From Crossaster papposus (lineage: Eukaryota; Echinodermata; Asteroidea; Velatida; Solasteridae): 64,000 nucleotides of DNA. This document shows positions 10,360-21,662 of this stretch, piece by piece (the first letter of the stretch is position 1; each line of letters begins with the position of its first letter). The notes under the pieces were generated by a model. That model had not been told where the DNA came from, did not search any database, and saw nothing but the letters and a program-made list of their open reading frames with translations. A program made the translations under genes and the position numbers. Location of the stretch: NCBI GenBank assembly GCA_037893245.1, contig JBAIAA010000648.1, positions 1,426,001-1,490,000 on the forward strand, written 5' to 3'.

Positions 10360-11596
10360 GGGACTGCGCATGCGCTACCGGAACCCACGTAAAAATAGCC
10401 GAAGTACGTAGGTTTACAGTAACGTAAAAAATAGCCACGCCCTTTTTTCTAAGCCCTAAGCAATATTATTCTATGCAAGGACATCTGTGCTGCTCTTAAC
10501 AGGTCTAATATTATTAGTTTAAAATTGGCCCTGATTATTGATTGAAAATTTCAGAGCAACCTCACCTGTTTTGTTTTCATGATGTCAATACAATGTGGCA
10601 CCAACTAATACACCATCGATTTTCCATAGCCGGTTGGTAGGTTTACACAAGTGTCATTGCCTTTCAACACGATGTGAATAGCTTATATTTGCTTGGCAGT
10701 CAACACGTAGGAGATCCCTTAAGAACTTTTGGCTTGGTTGACAGCTTCTTCTCTATTTCTTCAAGTTTATCCGCCACGTCCATGATTACCGGCTACGTTA
10801 AGACGAGATTTACGCGAGTAATTGCGAGAGTTCGGCAGCTTTGTTTTAACGAACTATAACGTTGCAAACGGAGCAGTTCAGATGGCGTGATAAATGGAAA
10901 GCGAACGTTTTTTCTAAATCGAATGATATAAAATATGACGAGATTCAGTATGTTTTTGGCAGAATTTTGTTCACTCGAAGTTATGGTATGATCTTAAGAA
11001 AAATATTTGTTCTATGTTTAGTTTCTGCGCCCTGACTGGACTAACAAATATTGCCAAAAATGATCACTACACATCGATAAAGAAAGCAATGATTTTTCAT
11101 TTGATATACAATTTAGCTTGTGGTGACATGTTTCTCATGTATTCTGCGACGATTTTCATGCGCGCGATTTCAATTTTGTCTTTCGGCTTGTAATTACGCA
11201 GAGCGTGTATTTTATTATGCACGCAAGCACATGTAATTGTATTGTTTTGTGTGGCTTATTTATATGCTAAAATTAGGTTTCTGCCTTCATGTCATGCATA
11301 CAACATTGATTTGTCTTGCACGTATAAAAACGACTTAGGCCTATTTTTTGCTCAAAATTATAAAACTTGTTTAATAGTTACTGCTAAACTTCATAGTTCC
11401 CTTTTCTGTCTTCCAATATGTTTCTTATACTAGGTAGTAGGTCATGCCGTCCACCACCATGGCCATGCCCACCGCCATGCCCACCGCAGCCCTCGCTAGC
11501 ATGTCGGGAGCCTCTACGAAAGGCCAAAGAAAAAGCTCTTGTCCTTGGAGATTCTTTCACAAAGTATCTCAAAGAGAACATCACCCAATTGTTCTT
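10360..11596. other. Non-coding stretch
   Basis: No gene recognised. The frame at about 11436-11520 is compositionally biased (Pro/Cys on plus, Gly/His on minus, from a 'catggccatgcccaccgc' repeat-like run). I do not call it coding. Confidence 0.4.
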
Positions 11597-11750
11597 TATA
11601 AAATTATATTTTTCAGAATAATTACAGGATATCTAGCGCAATCATTAATGCTGGGTGCCTAGAATCATTATTTATTTTTAGATGAGTAAGATATTTCTTA
11701 ATAATTCGGTAGTAAATATTTTCGATTACTGCAAATGGTGTATACTACCT
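11597..11750. mobile_element. Truncated copy of TTAA-type MITE (right half)
   Basis: Matches the right 155 bp or so of the complete MITE at 13594-13971: it shares 'ggatatctagcgcaatcatt', then 'attcggtagtaaatattttc', and ends 'gtatactacct' followed by TTAA (11751-11754). The left half is absent. The conserved right terminus next to TTAA supports the end definition of the full copy. Confidence 0.75.
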
Positions 11751-11759
11751 TTAATGTAC

Positions 11760-13075
11760 GCGATAACATGCAAGTTTCAAGTGCAGTTTCTTTTATAAAC
11801 CAACCTCACAATGCAGATATAAATTATTGTAACAGTTTTTATTTATAATTGTTATTGTTATCAATAAATGTTAAACAACGACTTCATTTGTCGCTTGTTT
11901 TTGTGTTTATTTGGCTGTATACATTATTTTATGCAGGCAATATTATTATTTTGTAATTACTAATTAGCACATAAATCCTTTTCGCTCGAGAAAGAGATAC
12001 ATGTACACAACAAATAAATTGCGTATTGTAATGTGCATGAACTACACGTTATCACGAATCCTTTTGCAATGGCGTCATTTTCGACCAACGAGGGCGCAGG
12101 AAGACTATGGACTGTCAAGGCGGGATGTTCCGTTCGTTATAATTTTCTGGGGCCTGACTGGACTAAGTGAAAATCAACCCGAAATCTACAGTTTATTGAT
12201 AGAATATGAAATTATTTTTAACATCGGTGGGAAATTGGGTTGTGGCCACCGCCAGAAAATGGAAAAATCTCGTCATTTTTTAAAGGTCAATTTGTTGGTT
12301 GCGGAAGCTTTTTTTACGTTATCAATTTCACCATCTAAATGTCATATCATTTCCAATATAATTGTATAATATACCAGAATGTTTTCTTATCCAAAAGAAA
12401 ATATACATAATATTGACAGTCGGTAAATAAAACGGATGTTTCTGACCAATTTCCAGGCGTCGTCGCCAGCTCATTAAGTAATCAAAAACGAGGTCACGCA
12501 CAAAGTGCCATTCATAAAGCGCACATACAATTTTCAGTGCCCTGCGGACAGACTGGTGACGTGTACACACAATCGTTAATGATCTGATCTATGACTTCAT
12601 CCAGTACAGGATGAAACGTATAATATTCATCTCCAGTTTGATTATTCATAGATTTAACCAAATTGACCAATCAGATGCGTCCGTACGAAATCGACTAAAT
12701 TGCCCATAGGCCGTGCACAAACCGCTGTCGGGTTGTACAAGTCGTTAAATGAGACCCGGGGAGCAGTAGTCTCGCGTCGACCGTGTCGCAAGGATTCGCG
12801 GAGATGGTTTGAACGCTATCACCGCGACAAACATTTAACGACTTGGTTTTGTTGATTTGGTCACATAGTTTAACACCATGTGAAAAGAAGTATTTTCCAT
12901 TTTGGGGGGCCTGTTTTACATGTATTTGACAATAAAAATATAAAGATTTCCATTTCCATTTTCATTGAAGTTCGCCATGAAAATAAATACTCGCAATCAT
13001 ACAAGCATTTTAATAAAAATGAATACGTGGTTTTTTAACTTCTAAAACTCTTTGTCAAAAAAGTAGCTTGTTGGT
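11760..13075. other. Non-coding stretch with a small inverted repeat
   Basis: No gene recognised. A 13-bp word 'aagtcgttaaatg' (12740-12752) is repeated inverted as 'catttaacgactt' (about 12833-12845), forming a possible hairpin with a GC-rich loop. The open frame at 12001-12369 shows no protein family signature. Confidence 0.4.
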
Positions 13076-13325
13076 ACAATGGCAGAGTTTTCAATCAAAC
13101 AAACAAGGTAAAGTATGAGTAAATATACACCGTTTATGAAAACAATTCTACAACTCTGGCAAAGTACAAGGGCAAGGACTTCAATCACACAAACAAGGTA
13201 AGTATGAGTAAATATACACCGTTTATGAAACACTTCTACAACTCTGGCAAAGTACAATGACAAGGTTTTCAATCACACAAACAAGGTAAGTATGAGTAAA
13301 TATACATACAACTCTGGCAAAAAAG
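13076..13325. repeat. Tandem repeat, about 89-bp period, 2.7 copies
   Basis: Copies start at 13076, 13166 and 13254. Each contains 'ttcaatca.acaaacaagg', 'tatgagtaaatatacaccg' and 'tctacaactctggcaaagta'. The third copy lacks the middle segment. Diverged single relatives occur at about 14826-14915 ('tggcttgtttggtaaaatgg') and 15170-15245, so the family is dispersed locally as well as tandem. Confidence 0.8.
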
Positions 13326-13593
13326 TTACAAAAGTCTAGTGTCCATAAGACACAGATGCCCATGTGTATCATGAGCAGAGACAACATTATTTGGAATCTA
13401 TAACCTTTGACCTAAATACTCAATTATTCAAACTTTGCATTGATTCTAATGATGTTTTGCTATATGTGCCAAAAATAAATACAATTTGTGAGGTATTTCT
13501 GAAATGTAGGGGATCCCATTTGAAGACCTGTCAAAATACAACAATAACATATCAACACCAATCACTTATGTAGACATTTTCTGTGGTATTTAA

Positions 13594-13971
13594 AGGTAGT
13601 ATACACCATTGGTCATTGCTTGAATTATCATGAATGAGTAGATTTGGGGGGTTGTATTTATAGTAAATATCGTTTAACTGAGCTGTCCGAAGTTTTAGAA
13701 TCATGGATGCCGAGAAAAGCACGAAAAACAGCGGTTTTTTTCAACCGGCGTCGAGCAGTTATTCTTATGTTATCTTTGTTTTTTCGCGATCGCCGTCCGG
13801 CGATCGCGAATTTTTCATTATAAAATTCGATTTTTCGGAATAATTACAGGATATCTAGCGCAATCATTTTGCTGGATGCCCAGAATCAACATTTACTTTC
13901 AGATGAGTAGGATATTTCTTAATAATTCGGTAGTAAATATTTTCGATATCTGCAAATAGTGTATACCACCT
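13594..13971. mobile_element. MITE with TTAA target duplication (378 bp)
   Basis: The left end reads 'aggtagtatacaccatt' after TTAA (13590-13593). The right end, complemented, reads 'aggtggtatacactattt' and is followed by TTAA (13972-13975). Inverted ends plus duplicated TTAA is the signature of piggyBac-superfamily insertions; the element is non-autonomous with no coding capacity. It contains an internal near-perfect palindrome 'cgcgatcgccg/tccggcgatcgcg' at about 13786-13809. A half copy lies at 11597-11750. Confidence 0.75.
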
Positions 13972-13975
13972 TTAA

Positions 13976-14915
13976 ATGTCAACAAATATCCAGAAGTTGA
14001 ATAATGCATATACAACTAACTGTTCTATAGTCTGTGCGTCGGGTTCACTTCAGCCTTTGTATTGCAATCTCCATACTTTGGTTGAAATAATTTCATGAAT
14101 ACTGATCAGCTAGAGATCTGATGTATTAGGTGTTTGTGTAGCAAAAATGCAATTATACAATTGTTGCTAATTTGTGCTGAAATCTCGTTACATGATGTAC
14201 ATGCCGATCAGGATGATGCGGATACAGGGGTCTGCACAAATAGACTAGGAAAGCGCTAGAATTTGGTTAAAAGTAAAATCAATTTGAAATCCAACGGTCA
14301 AAACATCCTACTAAATGTTACCTTTAACTTCCAAAAGGTCTTTGTTATCCTTCATAAAACAGTCTTTACACAAAATTAACTTGAAGGCATGAACAAAAAC
14401 AAATCCCCTACCTATAAGTATTGCTTTTGAAATCATATTTTGCATAATGTGATGAGTTATTTATGCATATTGGATGACCAGTGACCATTGACTTACATAC
14501 TAGATATTCAAACTTGACTTGACTTTGTATGTTTTGTATGTGCCAAAAATGCACAGAATCCGTCAGATATTTCAAATATTATTCCACAGACACTACAATT
14601 TGCATGAGCTATTGATGATTATTTAATGAGCTGTGCCCTTTGACCTACACGCAATAATCAATCTCGACCTGTATTTGTTATGATGCTTTGATGCTATGTG
14701 CCAAAAATGAACAGATTCCGTCAAGTATTTTAAAATGTATTGCACGGAAACCATATCCGGACAGGCGGACACGGGTACCACTTGATGCCCCATTATGCCT
14801 ATTCAGCAGCAAGGGCATTAAAAGGTGGCTTGTTTGGTAAAATGGCAAGTTGTAAGCACACCTTGTTATCAATGAGGTAAAGAACGAGTAAATATAAACT
14901 GTTTACGAAGTAATT
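13976..14915. other. Non-coding stretch
   Basis: No gene recognised. The words 'tgtgccaaaaatgcacagaa' (about 14540) and 'tgtgccaaaaatgaacagat' (about 14697), each followed by 'tccgtcag/aagtatttaaaat'-like text, show that this stretch holds a diverged repeat of about 155-bp spacing. A single relative of the 89-bp tandem family sits at its right end. Confidence 0.4.
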
Positions 14916-14919
14916 TTAA

Positions 14920-15163
14920 AGGGGAACTCAAAGGTATTTTCCCCGATTTTTGTGTTTTTGTGGCAGAGTATAGATTAAATAATAAATAAAAACAAAATTG
15001 GGTAAATTAAGTAAGAAATACGTTTTTCAAGGCATTTTCTCTTTGCGCCTGCACAGCCAGAAATCTAAAAAAAAGCGAGGTCAAATCTCAGTCTGTATGT
15101 AAACATGTGACTTAATCTATACTCTAAACTATCAAAAAACGAAGAAATACCCTTTGAGTTCCC
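14920..15163. mobile_element. MITE with TTAA target duplication (244 bp)
   Basis: The left end 'aggggaactcaaaggtattt' follows TTAA (14916-14919). The right end complements to 'gggaactcaaagggtattt' and precedes TTAA (15164-15167). A second inverted pair inside ('agagtatagattaa' type) makes most of the element self-complementary. It is unrelated in sequence to the 13.6 kb MITE but uses the same target motif, so a piggyBac-like transposase is the likely mobiliser of both. Confidence 0.7.
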
Positions 15164-15499
15164 TTAAACACTGGCAAAAACAAATACATGAAGATTGCTT
15201 GTTTGGTATAACCATTTAGGAACTAACTTCTATAACTCTGGTTAAGAATGCTTTTTGGTACTGTAACGGTCCACCGACGCTCCCGCCGCTGCCTCTAGCT
15301 GGAGGATACTGCCGGACGGATGCTTCACAATTAGGCCTTCCCGATGAGCGGTTATCGGGAAAACCCGGGACGTAACTCCGTTTGGAGGAAATATACCACC
15401 AGGCACCACAGTGGACCAGAGACCCTCGCACTCGATCACCCTCACCCTATTAGGCTCAATCACTCACAGGCACAAATGATTTAGCCACAGTCCTCTATA

Positions 15500-16504
15500 C
15501 AGGGTGGTCCAAAAAAAAACTATACCCAACTTCGGAGGCCATTTTCTCCTAGATGATAAAATATTTTAGTAATTTGGTTTGCATATTATTAAAGCATATA
15601 TCGTTGAGCATTATTGGTGAAATTAGGGAAGATTTTACATTAATATTTTTGGAGATATTCCTATTTTTAGCGAGTATGTGTAAAAATGGCTTTTCCACGG
15701 GAGCTGTCAATGCATCAACATGTTTGAATATGATATGACACAATAATGTAATGACGCGATAGTCCTTTGACAAATGTTTTTGCGAGAGCTTCTTTTATTT
15801 ACACTAAAATGGATAAATAATACTTTTTAATAGATAGGCTTCTGTTTTTTTTCATTTCAGTTAGTTCAACAAATGATATAATTTTGCACATAATATCGTC
15901 ATTGCATACGTTAAATAAAGTCTGTTCCTGCGCAAATTCTTTGGCAGTCTAACCAAGTAAGAAAAATGTTTGTGAGATTGAAATCATGAATAAATATACC
16001 TTATATACAAACAATGCGAATTTAAAATATAAATAAATGCTTACTCTGTTTTAACTTATGCAATGACGATATTATGTGCAAAAAATCATGACAATTGTCT
16101 ATTGATGTTCCAGATACATGAAATTATATGATTTGTTGAACTAACTGAAATGAAAAAAAACAGAAGCCTATCTATTAAAAAGTATTATTTATCCATTTTA
16201 GTGTAAATAAAAGAAGCTCTCGCAAAACCATTTGTCAAAGGACTATCGCGTCATTACATTATTGTGTCATATCATATTCAAAAATGTTGATGCATTGACA
16301 GCTCCCGTGGAAAAGCCATTTTTACACATACTCGCTAAAAATAGGAATATCTCCAAAAATATTAATGTAATATCTTCCCTATTTTCACCAATAATGCTCA
16401 ACGATATATGCTTTAATAATATGCAAACCAAATTACTAAAATATTTTATCATCTAGGAGAAAATGGCCTCCAAAGTTGGGTATAGTTTTTTTGGGACCAC
16501 CCTG
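15500..16504. mobile_element. Fold-back DNA transposon, 1005 bp, Tc1/mariner-like ends
   Basis: Ends are CAGGGTGGTCC at 15500 and its complement at 16494-16504, each flanked by TA (15498-15499 and 16505-16506), the Tc1/mariner target duplication. Nearly the whole element is inverted on itself: the left arm is about 15500-15912 and the right arm about 16058-16504, with a loop of about 145 bp. The right arm keeps about 45 bp (around 16090-16130) that the left arm has lost. Open frames in the two arms are mirror images of each other and are not genes. No transposase is present, so it must be moved in trans. Confidence 0.85.
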
Positions 16505-16506
16505 TA

Positions 16507-17280
16507 GGTAGCATTAAATTAACAATGGTGTGTAATCTCTGCGTCTTAACAGGCGACACCTAGATAGGCGTCCATCATGTTTACTGGTGTTTAATCTCAC
16601 TAAAACATTAACAAGTTCGGCTGCTTATATAATCTGTTGCTCACAGGTCGGTTCACTCACCGGAATTACTGCAAAGGTAGCTCCCCGGTGGGTTCGATTC
16701 GCTAGCGGTAGCTAGAGCAATAACACCTTTTACCTCAGCATGCAGGTTAAAAGTTATTATACGCAGCGAATGGCTCCCTTATAAAAGTGTGGTGAAAGCC
16801 CCCAAGACCAATCAAATAATAATTCAGGTTAACAAACTGTATACACCGGCGCTTTCAGTGCATTATTTCATGCGCGAATATGCGTATATTTTTGTGTATC
16901 TTAGCAAGGTCAAGTTATGTTTACATCGGTAGCCAAGGAAGGTCACGCAATGCGCATCTCCAAATATGGTATAATTATGCAAAATGATATGATGCGCATA
17001 GGCAAATTAGGCTCGGCAAAATTTCCAGCCAATCAGATTTGTCGCTCCCGCGTGGAGACGCGTAGGTTTTTAGCAAGAGCCAACGTTTTTGGTCACTCTG
17101 TCGCAGCCACTCAAAGAGTGCAGAGCAATTTAATTTTGATTGGATTATTTTTCGTTTTATTTTCGCCTTCTTTTCGCTTGGTCTACTTTTCCGTTGAATT
17201 TTGCTTACGTTTACTTTTCGTGGAATATTTCCGGTACGGTCTTTCAAACTAAGTCTTCTATCATTAAAACTGTCATCATC
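16507..17280. other. Region upstream of the tyrosine-recombinase retrotransposon
   Basis: No gene recognised. It probably contains the 5' terminal repeat and promoter of the element that follows, but I could not identify the A1 repeat. The plus frame that runs into gag from 17140 is open by chance before the Met at 17281. Confidence 0.4.
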
Positions 17281-18240
17281 ATGAACCGTAGCGACCTTCA
17301 GCGCTGTCGGCGTCGCCCGGCCCGATTTACAGACACTGCAGTTAGGGCAGCGGCGCTGAAGCGCAAAAGAACGGCAACCGACGGTTCCACGGTGCGGAAG
17401 GCGGCCGCTCGAGCTCGGCGTGGAGCGCCGACACCGTTCCCCCTCCCACAGGGAGTGCCACCATCTCGTCCGGCTGAAGTGCTGCGGGAGATCTCCGGCC
17501 CAGGTTCCGCTGCGTGTGGGGCTGGCAGCGGCCCCCCAACCTTGCTGTTCACGACCCCGCCCATTGTTCAGCTAGCGCCACCATGGGCATGACATCTACG
17601 GCTGGTAGATCCCCCTGGCTACCGTCCAATATGGCCACGTCAGTCGGCGGGTCTTCTTTCAATACCGTGCCGGTTCCTGCTACATCCATGGTTTCACCAG
17701 CGAAGGCGCCTACCAGCCTGAGTCGGGCTGGGTCATCGGTACTTGACGGTAACGCCGGCGCCAACCATGACAACTATCGGCCACCACTTCAGCGTGATGC
17801 TGGTCTCGACGTTCCGGTTCCTGTTCCGGTGCCGGTGACGGAGTTTTCCTCTAGTTTTTCTTTGGCACACACGTCGGCGGCTAACAATAACATCAACGTT
17901 AATCCGGCAGCGGGGACCCATCATTCGTGTGGCCGTACGGCGTCGCGGGTGCCAGTTTTCGGACAGTCTCTGTCTGCGTCGTCAATCCCCTCATCAGGTG
18001 GTGGTTCTGTGTACGCGGCATCGCCGAATGCGGGGCATGTGCAGCATAACATTAACTGTAGCTTCGGGCCTAGGCCTACTACCAGCTGTACTTATAGTAC
18101 TACTGTCACCGATGCCGCTGCCGCATCTTCAGGCATGATCCAGGCCGCATCTTCAGGCATGATCCAGGCCACGTCCGCAGCCGCTCCATTTGCAGCCGCA
18201 GGAGCGCCGCCGCATGGTTCCGTATCTAGTCACCATGGGC
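17281..18240 (+). pseudogene. gag, N-terminal part, of the DIRS/Ngaro-type element
   Basis: The start MNRSDLQRCRRRPARF is rich in Arg, as expected for the basic N-terminus of these gags. The first frame ends at 17590-17592. The sense continues in another frame from about 17514 with Ser/Ala/Pro-rich text (ATMGMTSTAGRSPW onwards), implying one frameshift. A 24-bp tandem duplication encodes the words SSGMIQA twice (about 18124-18171), and PVPVPVPV at about 17820 is a short repeat. The reading frame is cut at 18240 by a minus-strand LINE and resumes near 19136. Confidence 0.6.
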
Positions 18241-18241
18241 T

Positions 18242-19130
18242 GTTAATAATAATAATAATAGACAATTCTTATATAGCGCCAAATCCGTCAAAAATTGACG
18301 CTCAAGGCGCTTCACAGTAAAACATGTTAATTTAAAACCCAATAAGTATTTTACAAAAGGAAATTATGCAATAAGAAATCCTAATTACAATCACATAAAC
18401 ATTATAAATTAAAATACACTAAAACTAAGCAAATTAAATGACAGACACAGAACATCAATCAACGCAACAGCAAGATAATCACGACCAAAATTACGGACTA
18501 AGAAAGATTACGGGCTATGCTTGGTTGCTCTTAAGGCAAATGCTATCTATGAATAGGCTCTATGAGAAATAAGTGAGTCTTTAACAGTTTCTTGAAAGTA
18601 TCAATAGCTGTGGCTGTGCTGATGTATGCCGGTAATTTGTTCCAAAGTGAAGCTGCAGAATGATGTATGGCGCGGGGTCCCCATGAACGATTAACACGGG
18701 GAACAACCAGAGAGATGGACTGAGATGATCGAAGATTTCGAGTTGGTATGTACCTAGGTAGAGCTTCGGTGAGATATGCCGGTGCTGATCCACCAAGTAT
18801 GTCGAACGCAAGTAGGAGAATCTTGAATATGATTCCGTTCCGAACAGGTAGCCAATGAAGAGACTTTAGCACTATACTGATGTGCTCTGTACGTTTGGTC
18901 AGTGTTACTAGTCTAGCAGCAGAATTTTGAAGTCATTGGAGTCTGTCAAGTTGATACTGGGGCAGGTTATACAAGATGGAGTTGCAGAAGTCCAGTCGAG
19001 AAGAAATAAGTGCATGCACAAGTTGTTCCGTAGCTGTTCGAGTCAGGTATTTGCGAATGAATCTCAGATTTCTCATATGGAATCTGACCGACTTGGATAA
19101 GCAGGATATATGATCATAAAAGGTCATATG
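18242..19130 (-). mobile_element. 5'-truncated CR1/L2-group LINE inserted in gag
   Basis: Read on the minus strand from about 19127, the frame encodes the C-terminal 195 residues or so of a LINE RT: SSRLDFCNSILYNLP, LQNSAARLV, LHWLPVRNGIIFKILLL and SAASLWNKLP. One TGA interrupts it near 18930; it ends at 18543. The 3' UTR follows, with 'agcgccttgag', 'gcgctatataag' and a (TTA)n tail at 18243-18260. Most of the RT and the endonuclease are missing, which is normal 5' truncation. A short 'tgtta' at both borders may be a target duplication. It is a different family from the intact LINE at 6.3 kb, as the tail sequence differs between the shared words. Confidence 0.85.
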
Positions 19131-19135
19131 TTAGG

Positions 19136-20109
19136 GGTTGGTGGTGAGTTAAGTCAGTTATGTGACTGTCAGATGCATAACCATGGTAATGTTACTAGAC
19201 CTTGTCCTCCATGTAATGTTAACCCAATAGACCTAGGTCGAGATATGTCTTGCCAGCCTCTAACTCTCGACCACCCGGAGCTAGCGGCTTCAATTCAGAC
19301 TCCCCTGGGCTTTCATGTTCCTCAGACAGTAAAATAAAAAAATTGGGAAGAGGAATTTGTAGATTTTTCATTTCTTTCAAATGATGCAGCTAGCGCAGTG
19401 TTGGCAAAGTCGGCTGACACTAAGACAGATCTAACCTTGGCAGTAGAGGGGGGACACCTTGTCGTTAAAAAACCTGGTCCTCACCGAAAGAAGATCTTTT
19501 GACATATGGCAGTCAGCGTTTCACACTTACATGGCCGTATTTTTAACTAAGCATCCTACGCGTTGGGCAGAAATGCTGCGTTACGCAGAAATAATTCGCA
19601 CTGTCTCCTTGCAGTTCCCGAGCCTGGGGTGGCGTACTTATGACGAGCAGTTCCGTCTCAAACAAGAGGCAAATCCTTCGCGATCATGGGGAAAAATTGA
19701 TTTTGAGTTGTGGCTCACAGTTGCGGCTGTGGGCGTTACTTCCCCTGTAGTCCGGGGCGCGCTGAATCACCCTGCTTCGGGGGCTCGGTCCACACCATCT
19801 CGGCCTGGTTACTGTTTTGCTTTTAATTCTCATTCCGGCTGTCAATTTTCGGACTGTAGATTTGCCCATACTTGTTCTAGGTGTATGCGCCCGGGCCATG
19901 GTGCTACCCGTTGCCGGGTTGGGGGTCAGTTCGGGCGTGGGGTCAATGCTGGTGGCGCTGCGGGTGCGCAGCCGCGCACACCGCGGGCGCGTAACGGTAG
20001 GAATGCCTTTGTTTCTGCAAATTTCAAAGAAGCACCAACAATAACCAAACCCAAGTCAGCCCCTGCTATGCCAGCCAACAATTATTTTCGTCCTCCACAC
20101 GCCAATTAA
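19136..20109 (+). pseudogene. gag, C-terminal part with zinc-finger block, of the DIRS/Ngaro-type element
   Basis: After the LINE, gag resumes; two frameshifts (near 19328 and 19480) split the matrix-like part, with text such as EEEFVDFSFLSNDAASA. The open frame 19459-20109 contains SFDIWQSAFHTYMAVF and KHPTRWAEMLRYAEI, then the Cys/His block YCFAFNSHSGCQFSDC, RFAHTCSRCMRPGHGATRC (about residues 115-150), typical of DIRS/Ngaro gags and thought to bind nucleic acid. The end overlaps the start of the RT frame by about 10 bp, so RT is in a different phase. Confidence 0.75.
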
Positions 20110-20900
20110 AATTGCAGCTCTGAAAAAGCGACTTTTACAGTATCCTCTCGTTAATGAGGCCCAGCTGTTACTAAAAGGGTTTACAACAGGTTTGTCTATA
20201 GGCTACGATGGCCCTCGTGGTCCACGTGACTCACATTGTCTGTCCTCGGCAATAGAGCGCCCTCAAGTGGTGCGTGCAAAACTTTCCTTGGATATTTCAC
20301 AAGGCAGGATAGCGGGGCCTTTCTCACTCCGACCTTTCTGTAACTTACAATGTTCACCAATTGGTTTAGTTCCAAAGCGGGGGCCCAATTCATTCCGCCT
20401 CATCCATCATCTTTCATTTCCACTAGGTCACTCGATCAATGATTTCAATAATAAGGACCTCTGTACGGTGCATTACGCCTCGTTTGACAAAGCAGTGTCG
20501 TTGGCTGTAGGGGCTGGCAAAAGGCGCATGGCTGGCTAAGGCAGATATCAAGTCAGCTTTCTGTTTGCTTCCAGTATCCCCACTGGACTATGAGCTGTTG
20601 GGGTTTTTGAAGGTTCGTTTTACTTTGATAGGTGTCAGCCCATGGGTTGTAGCATTGCTTGTTCTTTGTTTGAGAAGTTTAGTAGTTTTGTAGAGTTTCA
20701 AGTTAAATCTGCAGCCCATTCTGTATTTGTAACGCATTATCTAGATGATTTTTTGTTTGTTGGTACTACCTATGTGCAGTGTGTGAAGCTGCTAGCTAGT
20801 TTCCAATCCATCTGTGCTGATTTAGGGGTCCCCTTGGCAGAAGAGAAAACAGTTGGTCCCGTGCAAATAATCACATTTTATGCTTGGAAATTAACACTAT
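20099..20900 (+). pseudogene. Reverse transcriptase of the DIRS/Ngaro-type element
   Basis: The frame begins TPIKIAALKKRLLQYP, then KLSLDISQGRIAGPF and CSPIGLVPKRGPNSFRLIHH, all conserved in DIRS-order RTs. A frameshift near 20520 leads to ADIKSAF (first catalytic Asp). A second, near 20630, leads to QPMGCSIACSLFEKF and the active site YLDDFLF at about 20736. The catalytic Asp residues survive although the frame does not, so decay is by indels. The region ends with VPLAEEKTVGP, the usual lead into RNase H. Confidence 0.8.
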
Positions 20901-21653
20901 AGATAGCACGGTGCGGGTCCCGCCCGATAAGATTTTGGCTACATCGGTTCTTATTCGTACTGCAAAAGCACAGGCTTAGTCTCCGTTGCATTCAATCTCT
21001 TGTTGGGTCGCTCAACTTCCTGTGCCGGGCCATCCCACCCGGCTTTTTTGCGCCGCTTGATTACGCTTTCGCAAGGTCTGTCCCGTCCCCATTACATGGT
21101 GCGCATATCCAAAGGTGCTAGGCTGGATTTACTTACTTGGCTAGAGTTCTTATCTCATTTTAATGGTGTTACAGTGTTTGCTGAGGATGAGTGGGCATCC
21201 AGTGACAGCCTGTCGTTGTTTACGGATGTTGCCGGTAGTGTGGGGTATGGTGCTTACTTCCAGGGCAAATAGGTTCAAGCACGGTGGCCAGCGGAGCTAA
21301 GGCGTAGTTCCCCGTCTATTGCATTTTTGGAATTTTTTTCCACTGTACATTGCACTGCTGTGCTGGGCGCCGCTCTTGGCTGGTCATAAAGTTGTTTTTG
21401 ATTAGGATAATGCGGCAGTCGTCGAAATATTCAATAAGAAATCTTCCCGATGTGCAAACATTATGAAGCTGGTCCGCCCTTTCGTATTGCAGTGCCTGCG
21501 ATTCAATATATCAGTAAAGGCAGTTCATGTGCCAGGGCGTTTTAATGACGTGGCGGATGCTTTGTCCCGATTTCAGATGGATCGATTCCGTCAGGTCGCT
21601 CCACAGGCCGACCCGGTGATGACGCCGTTGCCTCCAATTCCCCTAATCTGGTA
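20901..21653 (+). pseudogene. RNase H domain of the DIRS/Ngaro-type element
   Basis: The frame 21000-21272 holds LTWLEFLSHFNGV and LFTDVAGSVGYGAYF; the Asp in TDVAGS is the first catalytic residue of the retroelement RNase H fold. After stops at about 21270 and 21388 the text continues with DNAAVVEIFNKKSSR and, in 21463-21653, VHVPGRFNDVADALSR, whose NDVADALSR is the conserved last motif. Stops and frameshifts make it nonfunctional. Confidence 0.75.
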
Positions 21654-21662
21654 GTCCAAGAA

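Noticed and set aside
11436-11530. Gly/His-rich (minus) or Pro-rich (plus) peptide
   Set aside because: It arises from a short repetitive 'ccatggccatgcccaccgc' run; no conserved motif and no plausible gene structure around it.
15553-16456. Open frames of 61 and 74 codons on both strands
   Set aside because: They are mirror images in the two arms of the fold-back element, AT-rich and without homologous motifs.
16680-16710. tRNA B-box-like 'gtgggttcgattcgc'
   Set aside because: No A box at the right distance and no cloverleaf could be drawn; a tRNA or SINE head is not supported.
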